A DNA stretch of 64,000 nt from the NCBI GenBank assembly GCA_024305405.1, contig JAKNDB010000104.1:310001-374000 (forward strand), given 5' to 3'. Position 1 is the stretch's first letter. Every line of letters begins with the position of its first letter. This DNA comes from Dirofilaria immitis (lineage: Eukaryota; Nematoda; Chromadorea; Rhabditida; Onchocercidae). Made by a program: the position numbers and the translations under genes. The notes under the pieces were generated by a model. That model searched no databases. It saw only the letters and a program-made list of their open reading frames with translations, and was not told the DNA's origin. Positions 45,201 through 53,166 of this stretch are shown piece after piece.

Positions 45201-45470
45201 CTTTCATTTCACATTTTATGATTCTATCACTTCGAGAAAACGTAATTGATACCTCTTCCGTTGAACAGATGCTAAGTATCGCGTATCATCAATAGGAACA
45301 GATGATACATTTCGTTTTTTCAAGCTGTTGAATAAAGTAAGAAAATTTGTATAATTCCTGGTATCAATACCATCCAAATAATTTTTATCTGTTATCACTG
45401 ATGATTTTCCTTCAACAATATCACCATTATCATCGTTGTCATCCTTTACATCTTTAATTCGATTGTGCAT
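6446..45470 (-). CDS. Giant multi-exon coiled-coil protein (whole gene, about 38 exons)
   Basis: The gene runs from an ATG at 45470 to a TAA at 6446-6448. About 38 exons add up to roughly 5.98 kb of coding sequence, or about 2,000 residues. Most exon junctions agree in phase; exceptions are given in the block entries. The product is almost wholly Glu/Lys/Gln/Leu-rich heptad sequence from exon 8 onward, with a Ser/Asp/Lys-rich non-coiled N-terminus and a short basic, Gln-rich C-terminal tail. Size and composition fit a cytoskeletal or centrosome/ciliary-rootlet scaffold such as rootletin, ninein-like or C. elegans LFI-1-type proteins, but I cannot assign an ortholog. Several exons carry one-base frame breaks at A/T runs (see findings) and one holds an in-frame TGA, so a naive prediction would fragment it. 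The two-domain globin gene lies inside its largest intron on the other strand. Confidence 0.85.
6525..10065 (-). other. Last intron of the coiled-coil gene
   Basis: Bounded by GTAAGT at 10065 and TTTTTTCAG at 6525. It joins codon AT/G in phase. Contains the candidate nested fragment at 7325-8104 and an AAAG-type purine tract near 9396-9420. Confidence 0.65.
7325..8104 (-). CDS. Candidate nested gene fragment in the last intron of the coiled-coil gene (two exon-like pieces)
   Basis: Minus-strand piece 7944-8104 follows TTTATTAG and reads HILDEVLKSSVIQEGTTTKQ / WYHEDLKSG, ending TAC before GTAAGA. Piece 7325-7425 follows ATTTCAG and, entered in phase 2, reads KKYISTTIIHLVESITGVEN / KSGKFEMIFMEIR to a TAG. 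Composition is protein-like, unlike the flanks. The first piece has a TAA in its own frame near its 3' end; a one-base change at its TTTAAA run instead gives FKERNYSCKFYFGSFF. The plus strand here is also open over about 60 codons (WLRIKERTEIEFARIVPLFK), so strand and identity are uncertain. Not recognised. Confidence 0.3.
11968..11995. repeat. GA-rich microsatellite
   Basis: An interrupted (GA)n tract in the intron between exons 32 and 33 of the coiled-coil gene. Confidence 0.85.
13164..14323 (-). CDS. Coiled-coil gene, exon 31 (1.16-kb exon with frame breaks and one in-frame TGA)
   Basis: This exon is far longer than its neighbours. It opens LNAVMTNLRKKLAVKGGN and continues as acidic coiled coil. 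Reading passes through a break at 14042-14044 (one more T in the coding strand gives DILFSVNDDDDEEE), an in-frame TGA at 13638-13640 between ELVNA and EYGEHYKREVEERD, and breaks at runs 13439-13443 and 13383-13386 (SLKNEGDEIKNELFEIENE, then HIDEVNDLNQQLHKARQACE). It ends EALERLKEVEQLS plus CG before GTAATT, and the next exon supplies T for Arg. Protein-like heptads on both sides of every break argue for one coding exon. Whether the TGA is real, a polymorphism or an error cannot be told here. Confidence 0.75.
14586..17125 (-). CDS. Coiled-coil gene, exons 23-30 (rod)
   Basis: Exons are 16976-17125 (NLKQSLKAEAMKTQEAEQEV), 16523-16612 (MRMLHEELKQAKHK), 16044-16198 (EAERSTRETIDELEEEIR), 15771-15968 (SLVEKYERKCEMLTKDLEEV), 15389-15557 (SIKHDEIAKLRKELREAHEE), 15014-15106 (NDGIVQQQKDSLILAGLRNE), 14683-14832 (EKMLVSLRDDLEMKQQKILL) and about 14586-14635 (MKKLSEEKKKNTAK). 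Phases agree through phase-2 joins at 16044/15968 and 15771/15557, where the acceptor choice (GATAG/A and TTTAG/T) follows from the phase. This is uninterrupted heptad sequence with no indels needed. Only the 3' end of the last exon is uncertain, as its apparent GTTGTT donor is weak and out of phase. Confidence 0.83.
17521..21563 (-). CDS. Coiled-coil gene, exons 14-22 (rod)
   Basis: Exons are 21494-21563, 20658-20793, 20266-20382, 19812-20022, 19523-19669, 18994-19077, 18770-18855, 18433-18547 and 17521-17635. Typical rod sequence includes QQWENQKRALEAKQ, INSLIAQLADANRD, ENEELRDQINEIENEV and KLKNLQSELDSMRENA. Four exons need one extra A in the coding strand to stay open or join in phase: run 21518-21524 (LKKKVEKFERDR is only then in frame with QQWENQ), runs 19925-19929 and 19898-19902 (ELQRDLQMKSAELQ restored), run 18801-18806 (KKEAELSLMRNN), and run 18433-18438 at a donor. 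Without these, exon 17 hits a TGA. The donor of the 20266 exon (CTA before GTTGGT) is weak. Confidence 0.8.
17811..18188 (-). CDS. Open frame of 125 codons inside a coiled-coil-gene intron
   Basis: Starts MKDKRSRRDEKKLFNFVLIS with a hydrophobic stretch (FVLISYILIL) and continues with mixed composition (DIYNLQRHFSLPNKEVTNYL, RYEDLNQIRFRYYHVN). It lies between exons 21 and 22 on the same strand and is long for chance in this A/T-rich DNA. It has no coiled-coil character and no splice fit to its neighbours, so it may be a nested gene or a chance frame. Not recognised. Confidence 0.22.
   Translation of the reverse strand: MKDKRSRRDEKKLFNFVLISYILILKHNVGIKSQSFHVTFANVVAVTTVDVLSLTLLHFQNSVVLVDLDIYNLQRHFSLPNKEVTNYLRYEDLNQIRFRYYHVNNDDGRLVGLHRIFFKGISKIP
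26664..26764. repeat. 27-bp tandem repeat, three diverged copies plus a partial copy
   Basis: Copies at 26684-26710, 26711-26737 and 26738-26764, with consensus near ATTCTGCTTACTGATTGATG plus AGCAAAG, and a partial unit from 26664. The period is exactly 27 bases. It lies in the large intron upstream of the globin gene. Confidence 0.85.
29087..33746 (+). CDS. Two-domain globin (ten exons, about 361 residues)
   Basis: Exons are 29087-29113 (tentative first exon, MYHKNVIQP), 30206-30319, 30538-30655, 30791-30900, 31351-31434, 31728-31898, 32120-32212, 32499-32634, 33037-33197 and 33675-33746 (TGA). Phases agree across all joins and the exons sum to 1,086 nt. Domain 1 (about residues 18-160) has globin helices with FRNIG-type sequence before the proximal His (IGARHFFYDV, His112), G helix (CKSMMMALCEIAKDD) and H helix (QCWQTLFEEIQTAF). 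A new A helix (ISKEEIETLRIIWQQV) opens domain 2, followed by B/C (ALQYYCQKIPKTKKY), E (AVNKIITVYDN), F and H (IWVKQIWCKIARILEQ). Nematodes have many globins, some with several domains. Heme or oxygen binding by domain 2 is doubtful (see findings). No signal peptide is seen, so it is probably intracellular. The exon-9 acceptor TTTTAAAG was chosen by phase; TTTCAG ten bases on would break the frame. Confidence 0.78.
30206..31798 (+). other. Globin domain 1 (proximal His present)
   Basis: Encoded by exons 2-5 and the start of exon 6. Landmarks are the A/B region QQARCHWIQLAKLDLQ, B/C helices FAYIIEEYKQMRSLWSF (Phe likely at CD1), E helix FAFKMIMESVDN, F helix IGARHFFYDV with His112, and H helix around CWQTLFEEI. 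The residue at E7 is not a clear His or Gln in my hand alignment. The exon-4 acceptor is the AG at 30789-30790 (TTTTCAAACAG), because the earlier TTTCAG would put a stop in frame. Confidence 0.75.
31799..33746 (+). other. Globin-like domain 2 (Cys at the proximal His position)
   Basis: Encoded by the rest of exon 6 and exons 7-10. Aligning AVNKIITVYDNIYGLTELI with domain 1 AFKMIMESVDNPHAMHKFI needs no gap, and SLDSYC then faces NIGARH, placing Cys265 opposite His112. An intron lies just before the aligned Ala in both domains (before codon 240, and within codon 87). The domain 1 E helix and domain 2 E helix are therefore likely duplicates. The C-terminus is IIKEFIVSNLCKRQH... to TGA. Confidence 0.65.
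34366..35325 (-). CDS. Coiled-coil gene, exons 11-13
   Basis: Exons are 35221-35325 (NRILQLKNKVG...), 34856-34960 (ITSLEANLMLHREQLEMK, RRLEEEIGNAH) and 34366-34446 (NQQLNAKLGSM..., FLNQEKELK). All three begin and end in phase 0, with AATAG, TTCAG and GCAG acceptors and GTAAG/GTGAG donors. They join cleanly to exon 10 (QNQINE/NRILQ). Heptad leucines and Glu/Lys pairs mark the start of the continuous rod. The next exon on this strand is 12.8 kb away at 21563, beyond the oppositely oriented globin gene. Phase 0 on both sides supports that join. Confidence 0.78.
35326..38741 (-). other. 3.4-kb intron of the coiled-coil gene
   Basis: Lies between exons 10 and 11, phase 0, GTAAG donor and AATAG acceptor. 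Nothing else recognised inside. Confidence 0.6.
38742..41445 (-). CDS. Coiled-coil gene, exons 4-10
   Basis: Exons are 41353-41445 (SSQMQMSCSNLLFRRSS), 40297-40469 (DQKDALIRSLSFDAS), 40026-40104, 39781-39846 (acceptor probably the second AG of TAGGAAG), 39311-39416 (LATKLARAERMTQLLQIQLK), 39037-39098 and 38742-38936. Junctions agree from 40469 to 38742. The step from 41353 (ends phase 2) to 40469 (needs phase 0) does not, so a small exon or an indel is missing there. The last two exons read DVIDQLKVLQPNDRFRD... and YCEQLVQYARENPPVLMELQ, which looks helical but more globular than the rest, so a small folded module may sit here. The family is not recognised. Confidence 0.72.
43030..45470 (-). 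CDS. Coiled-coil gene, exons 1-3 (N-terminal non-coiled region)
   Basis: Exons are 45253-45470, 44216-44372 and 43030-43205. The ATG at 45468-45470 starts MHNRIKDVKDDND. Exon 1 ends AG before GTATCA and exon 2 begins G, rebuilding an Arg codon (QRKR/PGHRN). Exon 2 is Ser/Asn-rich (TPSTSSHQSNSNSND) and ends ATG before GTATGC. Exon 3 continues in phase 0 with a Lys-rich stretch (APMNFVKKKLKYVNKQ) and a conserved-looking patch (VPLRTFDLLLNYNKRR), ending AAA AA before GTGAGT. No signal peptide or membrane segment is seen. This part is predicted mostly disordered and may hold docking motifs ahead of the rod. The function is unknown. Confidence 0.75.
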
Positions 45471-45485
45471 AGTAATGCAAAGTAA

Positions 45486-45500
45486 CTGGAATTAAAAATT
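45486..45500 (-). promoter_or_regulatory. Candidate spliced-leader trans-splice acceptor for the coiled-coil gene
   Basis: Reading the minus strand, TTTTTAATTCCAG ends 15 nt before the ATG at 45470. An acceptor-like site with no upstream coding exon is the usual layout for SL1 trans-splicing in nematodes. It could instead be a cis acceptor for a non-coding first exon further upstream. Confidence 0.45.
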
Positions 45501-46180
45501 CGATAATACAATATTCAAAAGATTCTGATTCAAATTTTACGAAGAATACAAAACGAAAAAGGGAATGGCTGAATAAAAAAATCAAATTGCAATATTTTAT
45601 CTCGGAAATACTCAATTAATTAATTGCACCTCACTATAACAAAAAAGTAATGACATAATAGAAGAATCTAGCATCCTATTATAAATAAATCTATCAGTAA
45701 AATTTGCATATTTCCTAATATCAATAGAAGATACTCGAAAATATGTAAACTATTTCGTAGAGATGAATTTTTAATTCAACTTAAACAGATAAAATTCATG
45801 CTAATTCGATTAAATAATTCAATTTTCAAATATTAAATGGTTAAAGAGTCATAAAATCTTCCACAATGTTTCGAAAAATCCTAGTAAACACGTGACTGTA
45901 ACGTTTCCCTACCCTTCTCGCATTTTCCGCTACCGTGGAAATAACGTGAGATTATAGTTTTCATGGCAATATTATGTGAACAAATCTGTTGCAGCACATA
46001 TAGATAAGGATAATGGTTGGGCTATGTTTGTCTTCATTTTTTAGATATTTGATTTGTTCTTGTAAGGGTTCTTTTATCAGTTATTTTTATTATTTATTGT
46101 ACTACATTTAGAATATTCATTGATTTCATTCGCATACTGCGTGATTTCTGTGATTGCTGAATAACGTGTTCTGCGTTAAA
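45486..46180. promoter_or_regulatory. Divergent intergenic region (shared promoter candidate)
   Basis: About 0.7 kb separates the ATG of the coiled-coil gene (-) from the presumed ATG of the RRP15 gene (+). It must hold the promoter of at least one of them. A locally G+C-richer patch at about 45895-45955 (ACGTGACTGTAACG ... CCGTGGAAATAACGTGAG) stands out from the A/T background. I see no convincing TATA box or named motif. Confidence 0.4.
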
Positions 46181-47569
46181 ATGGATCAATTAGACGTAAA
46201 GAAATATGCTCCACTTCAAACGAAAGTTTCTCTTCTTCGAGCGAAAATGATGGTTCAGTTAATTGTGCATTGCATTATTTATTTTGTAGCTGTTTTTTAG
46301 ATTTTGATTTTTAGGTTTTTTCAGTTTTGTTAGTATTGACATTTAGGAATTTCTTCTGATACTGATTTTACTTCTTTCAGAATCTCCTGTGAAGCAGAGG
46401 AAGATGGACGATGAGAAAGTAGTTGTTTTTGATGATAATGACGGAAAACAACAGAAAGTCTGTTATTTTATAAAAATTTTTAAGAATTTAAGTAGCGTAG
46501 ACGAGTATATGTGTAAATAATTATGTCATATAATAATTTCATGGCAAACAAAATAATTGAAGAATACAAATATTAATCTTAATGAGTACTTTATTATTGT
46601 TTCTTCCCTGTAAGAAGTGCAAAAAAGTTTTGAAAAATAAATCATATTTAATATTGATTTTCTCATGTTTTGCAGAAAAATTGAAGCATACGAAACATGA
46701 ACTACGAGTGGAGCACGCAGCAAAGTATCAGCGAGATCGAATGGGTATGGTATTACCAGATTCGGTGCAAGATCGCGAACGCGAGCGAAATTTTGTTCAT
46801 CTTGCAACGAAGTTCATTTTTCATTCAAATCGTTTTCACTTAGCTTTTACACTTAGCACATCCCAACAACATTTTTCGTCGAAATGTAGTCGTTTATTGA
46901 TCGCAGTGGAGCTCATTCTCATATGGCTAACAAAAGTATTTCTGGACTAAAAATTATACATAATGTGCGTTCCTTTGTCGTTCTTAACTGCATTCAGTAC
47001 AGCATACATTTGATTTAATGTCGAAGATTTCTTCGATGTATTATCAGAACATGAATAATGTATTAGTATAGTGCGTCTCCTGTTGATAGTGCAGATGCAT
47101 ACTCATCATTCCATCGCGCTATCAGTAGGATTAGAGTATTGATTTAGTTTTTTAAACTAATTACTTATAGAGGTGTTGTCCAGCTGTTTAATGCAGTAGC
47201 TGAACGACAGAAAAAGCTAAAAGATGCATCCGCAGGAAATATGACAAGCAAGAAACGCCGGTTACGTGATATTTCTACAGAAAGCTTCAAAAAAATTAAT
47301 GGAATCAAAAACAGTTAAGATATCTGATTTTGGATTTTTTTACGATGGCTTCAGTTTCACCGACAAAAATTGCGAATATGAAATTCCGTCTTAGTTAAAT
47401 AGATATTGCATGTTATCCAAGCTTTCTCTAATTTTTTTATTATAAAATTTAGGATGAGACCGATAATGCAAAAGAAGATTGGTTATCCGATAATAAGGCG
47501 GCAATTAAATCTGAAACAGAGGATGATACTTCTGCAATAAAGTCAGAACCAGAAAGTGATTCTGAATGA
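46181..47569 (+). CDS. RRP15: RRP15-family ribosomal RNA processing protein
   Basis: Recognised from the core SVQDRERERNFVHLATKG / VVQLFNAVAERQKKLK, which matches the signature of RRP15 proteins (ERN..IATRGVVQLFNAV in animals). These are nucleolar factors for pre-60S assembly and 27S pre-rRNA processing. Exons are 46381-46457 (QRKMDDEKVVVFDDNDGKQQ), 46676-46811 (KLKHTKHELRVEHAAKYQRD), 47171-47313 (KKRRLRDISTESF) and 47453-47569, an acidic Ser/Glu-rich tail ending SEPESDSE then TGA, as in relatives. The first exon (ATG at 46181) is tentative and its phase does not clearly fit. The A run at 46676-46680 seems one base short and the run at 47289-47295 one base long: six As give KKLMESKT, in phase with DETDNAKEDW. 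Confidence 0.85.
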
Positions 47570-48839
47570 AGGTAAATGCTTAGGCAGCAATCTGTCATAT
47601 GTTTTGTTTCGGGTAACGAATAAAATTTTAATTTCATTGTAGTGTGCCTTGATCAAGCCTAGATTCTGATGACGATGAATCTATGCAAATTATGTAGTAA
47701 ATGTTGTTTAGCTAGAATATACAACTCACGTTTTTCTGAATTTCTGATGATTAGTTTAAAGAACAAGTATAAAAGTTGTTATATCTCTATTCCCTTGTAG
47801 TTACGTAATTCTGATAGCAAGAGGCAATAATTCAGATAGTTGGTTTTTGCAACATATTTTATATCTTCATCTCTTCTTCTATGTTGGAAACTTACCAGTT
47901 ACAAAAAACAAAGATGTTCTAGTGAGAAGAACCGTATTTTCCATGGATATTTAATTTCTTTGCGCATGTTAAAAAGTTTAATGGAATCCATCCGATTTTG
48001 CTCTAAGCGAACATTTAAAAATATTCTATTCGATTTATCAATAATATATTTAGAATCGAAAATGATTGCAGCCAATTAGATTGGGTTCAATCATGTTGTG
48101 AAAAGGCCTCCCCAAGCATCTTTTGCTCAGCAATGACATTCAACTATTCGCAAATTGTCTTAAGAGGCTTGTTGTTCTACAAAAAATGCCGTGCAAATAA
48201 GACTGAATAAAATTTATTAGATACGAGAAGTGAATATCTGTTCAGTAATTCAGTAACATCAATGAGTTGGCCGGTTTGAAAGAATTGTACAGATGTAAAC
48301 TGAGAGTTGGCAAATTGGTAGTGCGGTATATATTTTAAATGATTCAACAATAAACGACGAAATTGACAGTGCAAAAAAGAAGAGGCAGTAAAACATCAGA
48401 TGCGAATCAATAGATCATTGATAAATTAGAATCAAAGTTCTTGATTTATTCTGTAAATTATTCTAATATTGGGAAATAATGAATTGAGATGTTCGTGAAC
48501 AATTTGGCTGTTTATCCATTAATAAATAGGAATTTAATTTTTAAATATAATTTATTACTTTTGTTATTTAATTTTGAAGTTCATCTCCGGCGCCATGTTT
48601 GGAAAGTGATCAATTATTACGATTTTTTTCTTTCATATCTTAAATTCTTTTTTCTCGAACTTTACTACTTTCTCATTTCTAATCACAATTCCTTTCTCGC
48701 TTCTAATACTGATAAAGAATATGATCCATTGATTGCCATTATAATAAACAAATTACAATAAAATGGTAAGCAGTACAAGGCAACATAAAATAGCAAAATG
48801 ATGAAAATGAAAAAAAAATTGATTATCGAATTACATATA

Positions 48840-48891
<52 letters not shown>

Positions 48892-49293
48892 ACTATGCAT
48901 CAAAACTTTTCTGAATATTATTAATTATAAGCAAGAATTAGAATATACTTTGATTTGGATAAATATCTGTTAGATTAAAAGACCAAAATTATAAATTAGT
49001 CATGAAGACGACCTAAAATGTAATAATATGATCTTCCAGCAATGAATATCGGAACAAATATGATCGAAAAGTTAATGGTTAAGAATATATGATTATGTTT
49101 CGGATATAATAGGTGAAAATTCATCATTGATCCTTCAGGTAAAGATTTTTGATATAATTAATTCATTCTTTTTTGCAAGTATTCATAAATTCCTGCAGAT
49201 TCTTATGAAATTTTTTTAAATAAGAAATTTAAAAACATAGCGATTTGCTGATAACAAGAATTAATACAGTTGAGGCATTGAATTTAATGTTAA
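47570..49293. other. Convergent intergenic region between RRP15 and the HtrL/YibB-like gene
   Basis: This 1.7 kb holds the 3' ends of two tail-to-tail genes. Open frames exist (for example 47840-48079 + and 48177-48374 -) but lack coding-like composition or splice partners. A perfect (TA)n tract lies at 48836-48886. No gene supported. Confidence 0.5.
48836..48886. repeat. (TA)n microsatellite
   Basis: About 25 TA units with a single G interruption near 48845, lying between two convergent genes. A simple repeat of this kind is length-unstable. Confidence 0.95.
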
Positions 49294-51505
49294 TTAGGAA
49301 AATAAATAGAATGCATCGAACCAATCTCCATGTACCACATTAAACAATGATGGATGTTGCTGGATAAGTAATACGAGAGTTGTCTAAAAATGACGTATCG
49401 ATCAAAGAAATCATATACGAATACGTATCATTATATTATGCTTCAGAATTTCTCAATAATACGAATAGTTTAATTGAGCTTATATGCAACGAATTTAACG
49501 TATTCGATGTATCAGTAAATTAATCTTTTATACTTTAATTTGTCGAGATTGATGCTATTAATGGAGCTACCTGATCATCGTCTACGTATTTTTGATGAAT
49601 CATATCGACGACCATATGATGATGCAATTGATGGAAACGATTTAAAGAATAGATATCACCGCCAAGAAATCCACCACTTATCACAGCCCAGTTCTTACGA
49701 TATAAATCAGCAAGCGTATATCGAAATATATTATCATATGATGGTGTCACCTGAAATAGATTGCGTTTCCCTAGGCATAACTGTCATAAACTAAATATCG
49801 TAAAATGTCTTTCACATATGCTAATGAAATTACAGCTAAAATCTAAATCGTATATTACGTAGAAAAAACATCCGAAATATTATCTTATATAAATTTCTCT
49901 TTTTCCTAAATATTTTCAATGATTAAAGAATTTTCCTGAGTTCAAAATAATCTTGATATTATGTCGGAAGTCTATATCTTTCATGATAATAAACTTAATG
50001 AGATGATAATAAAACTTGAATAATTCTAAGATGCAATTTGTGATATGAATATTCATAAATAAACAATATTATATTATTCATTTACCCTTTTATTTTTTTT
50101 TGGCACCAAAATGAATTGAAAATATTATCATTACAATTAATACAATATAATTAATTTACAATAAATAATTCCCAAGATATATGACTAATTTCATATTTTA
50201 CTATTAATAAGCATTCTTCTTGATTGTATCAAATTATTTGAATAATTAAAAATAATTAATAATATATATTTTATCTAAGAACAATATAAGTTTGCATTTA
50301 TGAAATTAAACAGTAAGAAAATGGAGGATAGACAATAAATAAAATGATATTTTACTTTGATAAGATTAATTTTCCTGGGTATCAAAGTAGGATGCCAATA
50401 AAACGATGGCGGAAATATGGATTGATTGCCATGCGCATAACCTGCATCTAACCATGCAAAAACTCACTGTTGAATGGATTAATTCTCTGAAATGGTTTAG
50501 ATATAATCTTAAGCACTGATAAAACCATCAAAATTTTTCGGCAAGGACTTCTTGATATTTTGACCTTAACGAGAAATTCCTGATGTTTTGCCTTAATAAG
50601 GAATTCTGATAGTTTAATTCTGAAAGGAATTATTAATACTTTAATTCGGAAAGAAATTCTTGATTGTTTAATCTCGACAGGTTCATTTAAATTTTATTTT
50701 TAAAATATATGTACGAAAGTCAATTTAGCATTTAATGAATTTTCACCAATATTTTAATGCTTAAAAATGATAAATATGATTATAGCAGCATATTTAAGTT
50801 ATTTATTATTTGAAATAATTAACAATAAATATATTGTTAGCGTATAAATAAAAGATTTTTTGATTTGCAATAATTAAAAAGTTTTTTTTAAAGTTTAATT
50901 TGGAATTATTTTAGAAGATTTACCGAAGCATTATATAGGAAATATGATTTGGAGTTAACTAATATATCGTATTCCGCACTTTTCGCTTCCGGATGTGAAC
51001 TCATGGATTGATCCCATTGTTGATCCCAAGATTTACCGCTTTGTTCATCGGCTATTATTTTTCTTGCCGAATTCATATATCGATAAAGAGGAAGTTCAGC
51101 CAAGATTATTGGAATTATCTTGAAATTTCATCAGTATTTTAATCTTCTGATGTATAAATGATATACAGAAAAGAAAAGTTATATTCGGTATTTAAATTGA
51201 ATGGTATTAGTTAGGTAATAATTCTGATATAAATAATGAAAGTATTCATTTGCATTTCTTAATAAAATACATTTAATAATTTAAAGCAAAACTTGCTTTA
51301 GTAATATGTTCCAATTGATGCAATTTCTTCGAGAGTAAACGTGTGCGATGCTTTTTGATCAACAAAGATGACTAAATTAACTTTTAATTTTAGCACATTT
51401 TCCAGGAAGCCATAATAACTTTCTAATGGACGACGATATTCCCACCAATCGCCTCTTCCGATATCCAATAAAGCTGTTACTAAAGTAAAACCTGACGTTG
51501 TAACC
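49294..51505 (-). CDS. HtrL/YibB-like gene, domain-coding exons
   Basis: Exons are 51293-51505 (VTTSGFTLVTALLDIGRGDW ... LEEIASIGTYY), 50924-51118 (IIPIILAELPLYRYMNSAR), 50356-50486 (RINPFNSEF, AWLDAGYAHGNQSIFPPSF, PTLIPRKINLIK), 49571-49750 (VTPSYDNIFRYTLADLYRKN, AVISGGFLGGDIYSLNRFHQ, KYVDDDQ) and 49294-49383 (TTLVLLIQQHPSLFNVVHGD, WFDAFYLFS, stop). All joins are phase 0. The 50356 exon needs one more T in the coding strand at run 50458-50462 (EFFAWLDAG), and the 51293 exon one more base near 51299. Motif order and spacing follow the HtrL/YibB family from start to end, so the domain looks complete. Confidence 0.85.
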
Positions 51506-53132
51506 CTGAAATCATTTTATAAATCATATGAACTATTTCCATAAATTATTGTTTGAAACAAACTTCTGATTATAAGAATATTAGATAAATTTTAAACTTA
51601 TTACTGCTGAAGAAAATATTCAGAGAAACTTTCATGTATTTTATGATTTCGCAAGCCTAAAATTAAAGTTTCAATTTTTATGTACGTACTAAAGTATGCA
51701 TTGCTGGATATTTAATGCAAATTTTTGAAATTTACCAATTTCTAAACTTTTCTGAATCAGGTACTTCCGAACTATTCGATAGCTGCTAAAAAAATTAACC
51801 CCTTATCTACCACCTAATAAGATCTAGTATCGAATTCTGTTTTTGTTAAATTTTCGAGATTAATACTGACCTTGGTGATGCATTCGTCGTTTGCTGAAAA
51901 GTTTCGATTGATTTTGGAAAATCCGATTCTTCTTTTTGTGAGCTTGTTCCTGATGCAATTTTGATGCAATTTGTAAAACTTTAATTTGAGGATGGGCGAT
52001 AAATTTGATTGATGACGATGAGGGCGAAGGTTGCAATTTTTAGTTTTCAGTATTGGTTGTACTTCCGTTGAGGCATTCAGAAATTTGTCACCTCAAAAGA
52101 TTGAGCTTTAAGATAATCTTATCTTTTACAATTTAAAAATGTGTAGTTGTCGACATATTTTTATCATAAAATCCTTTTGTTTTAAGGAAAATAAAATTCT
52201 TCCTATACTACTGATAATTGATAAAAAATGCATTGTTATTCAAAGTTATACTTTTTTCGATAAATCAAAATTCTTTTCCAATTGTAATTTGGCAGAAAGT
52301 GAACGTAATTGTGGTAGCGTTGATGGAAATGATGATAGTAGAGGTGATGATAAGAACGGTGATTCTGATGAATCCAACACTAATAACGGTGATGATTCTG
52401 ATGATAATAATGCCGCAAGTGATACTGGAGATGATAACGATGCTGATGACTTCGACACTAATAATGATGATAATGATAATGATGGAATTTTCAGAAAAGG
52501 TTGTGGAGGTGTAAATGATGATAATAAAGTTAGTGGATTTGTGGTTGTTGATGTAAGTGATAATTGTTGTTGTTTCTGTCGATGTAATTTGTCAAAAAGT
52601 GAAGGAATCGTTCTTGGTGAAATAGTGTTTCCTGAAGTGTTGGAGACAGTTGTTGTTTCTGAAAAAGCGGTAGTAGTGACTGTATAAGTAGTAGCTGTTG
52701 TAGAAGTAATGGCACTATTAATATTAATGGGAATAGATGGTATTGGCGTTATTATCGTTGCTCCTGCTGTTGTAGAAGTAATGTCGCTAATAATACTATT
52801 AGGAATTGGCGATATTTGTGTCGTTGTTGTTGTTGTTGAAGTGTTGGCGATAATAATATCGGTGGAAATGGATGTCGTTGTTGAAATGGATGTTGTTGAT
52901 ATTGGTATTGTCGTTGTTGTAGAAGTAACGATGCTAATAATATCGGTATAAATAGACGCTTTTGACGTTGTTGCTATAGTTGCTGTTGTTGTTGTATCAG
53001 AAGTAAAAAAGTGCGAAAAGCAAAAATATTCCATATGAACGATGTTTTGTAATTTTATCAGAAAATGTAGCATTTGAAATATCAGATATAATCGAAGAAT
53101 TAGTATTATTATTAGTAGTTGTTGTTGTTGTT

Positions 53133-53166
<34 letters not shown>

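Noticed and set aside
46526..46950. Frames on both strands overlapping the RRP15 exon, including a 122-codon plus frame
   Set aside because: The coding part is only the spliced exon 46676-46811; the rest reads into introns.
49540..49794. Plus-strand frame MSRLMLLMELPDHRLRIFDE...
   Set aside because: It is antisense to the HtrL/YibB exon carrying SGGFLGGDIY and VDDDQ.
52139..52951. Plus-strand Asp/Asn-rich and Val/Ile-rich frames (up to 182 codons)
   Set aside because: They are the complement of the Thr/Ser-rich exon; low-complexity codons keep several frames open. The minus strand has splice fit and continuity with the HtrL/YibB domain.
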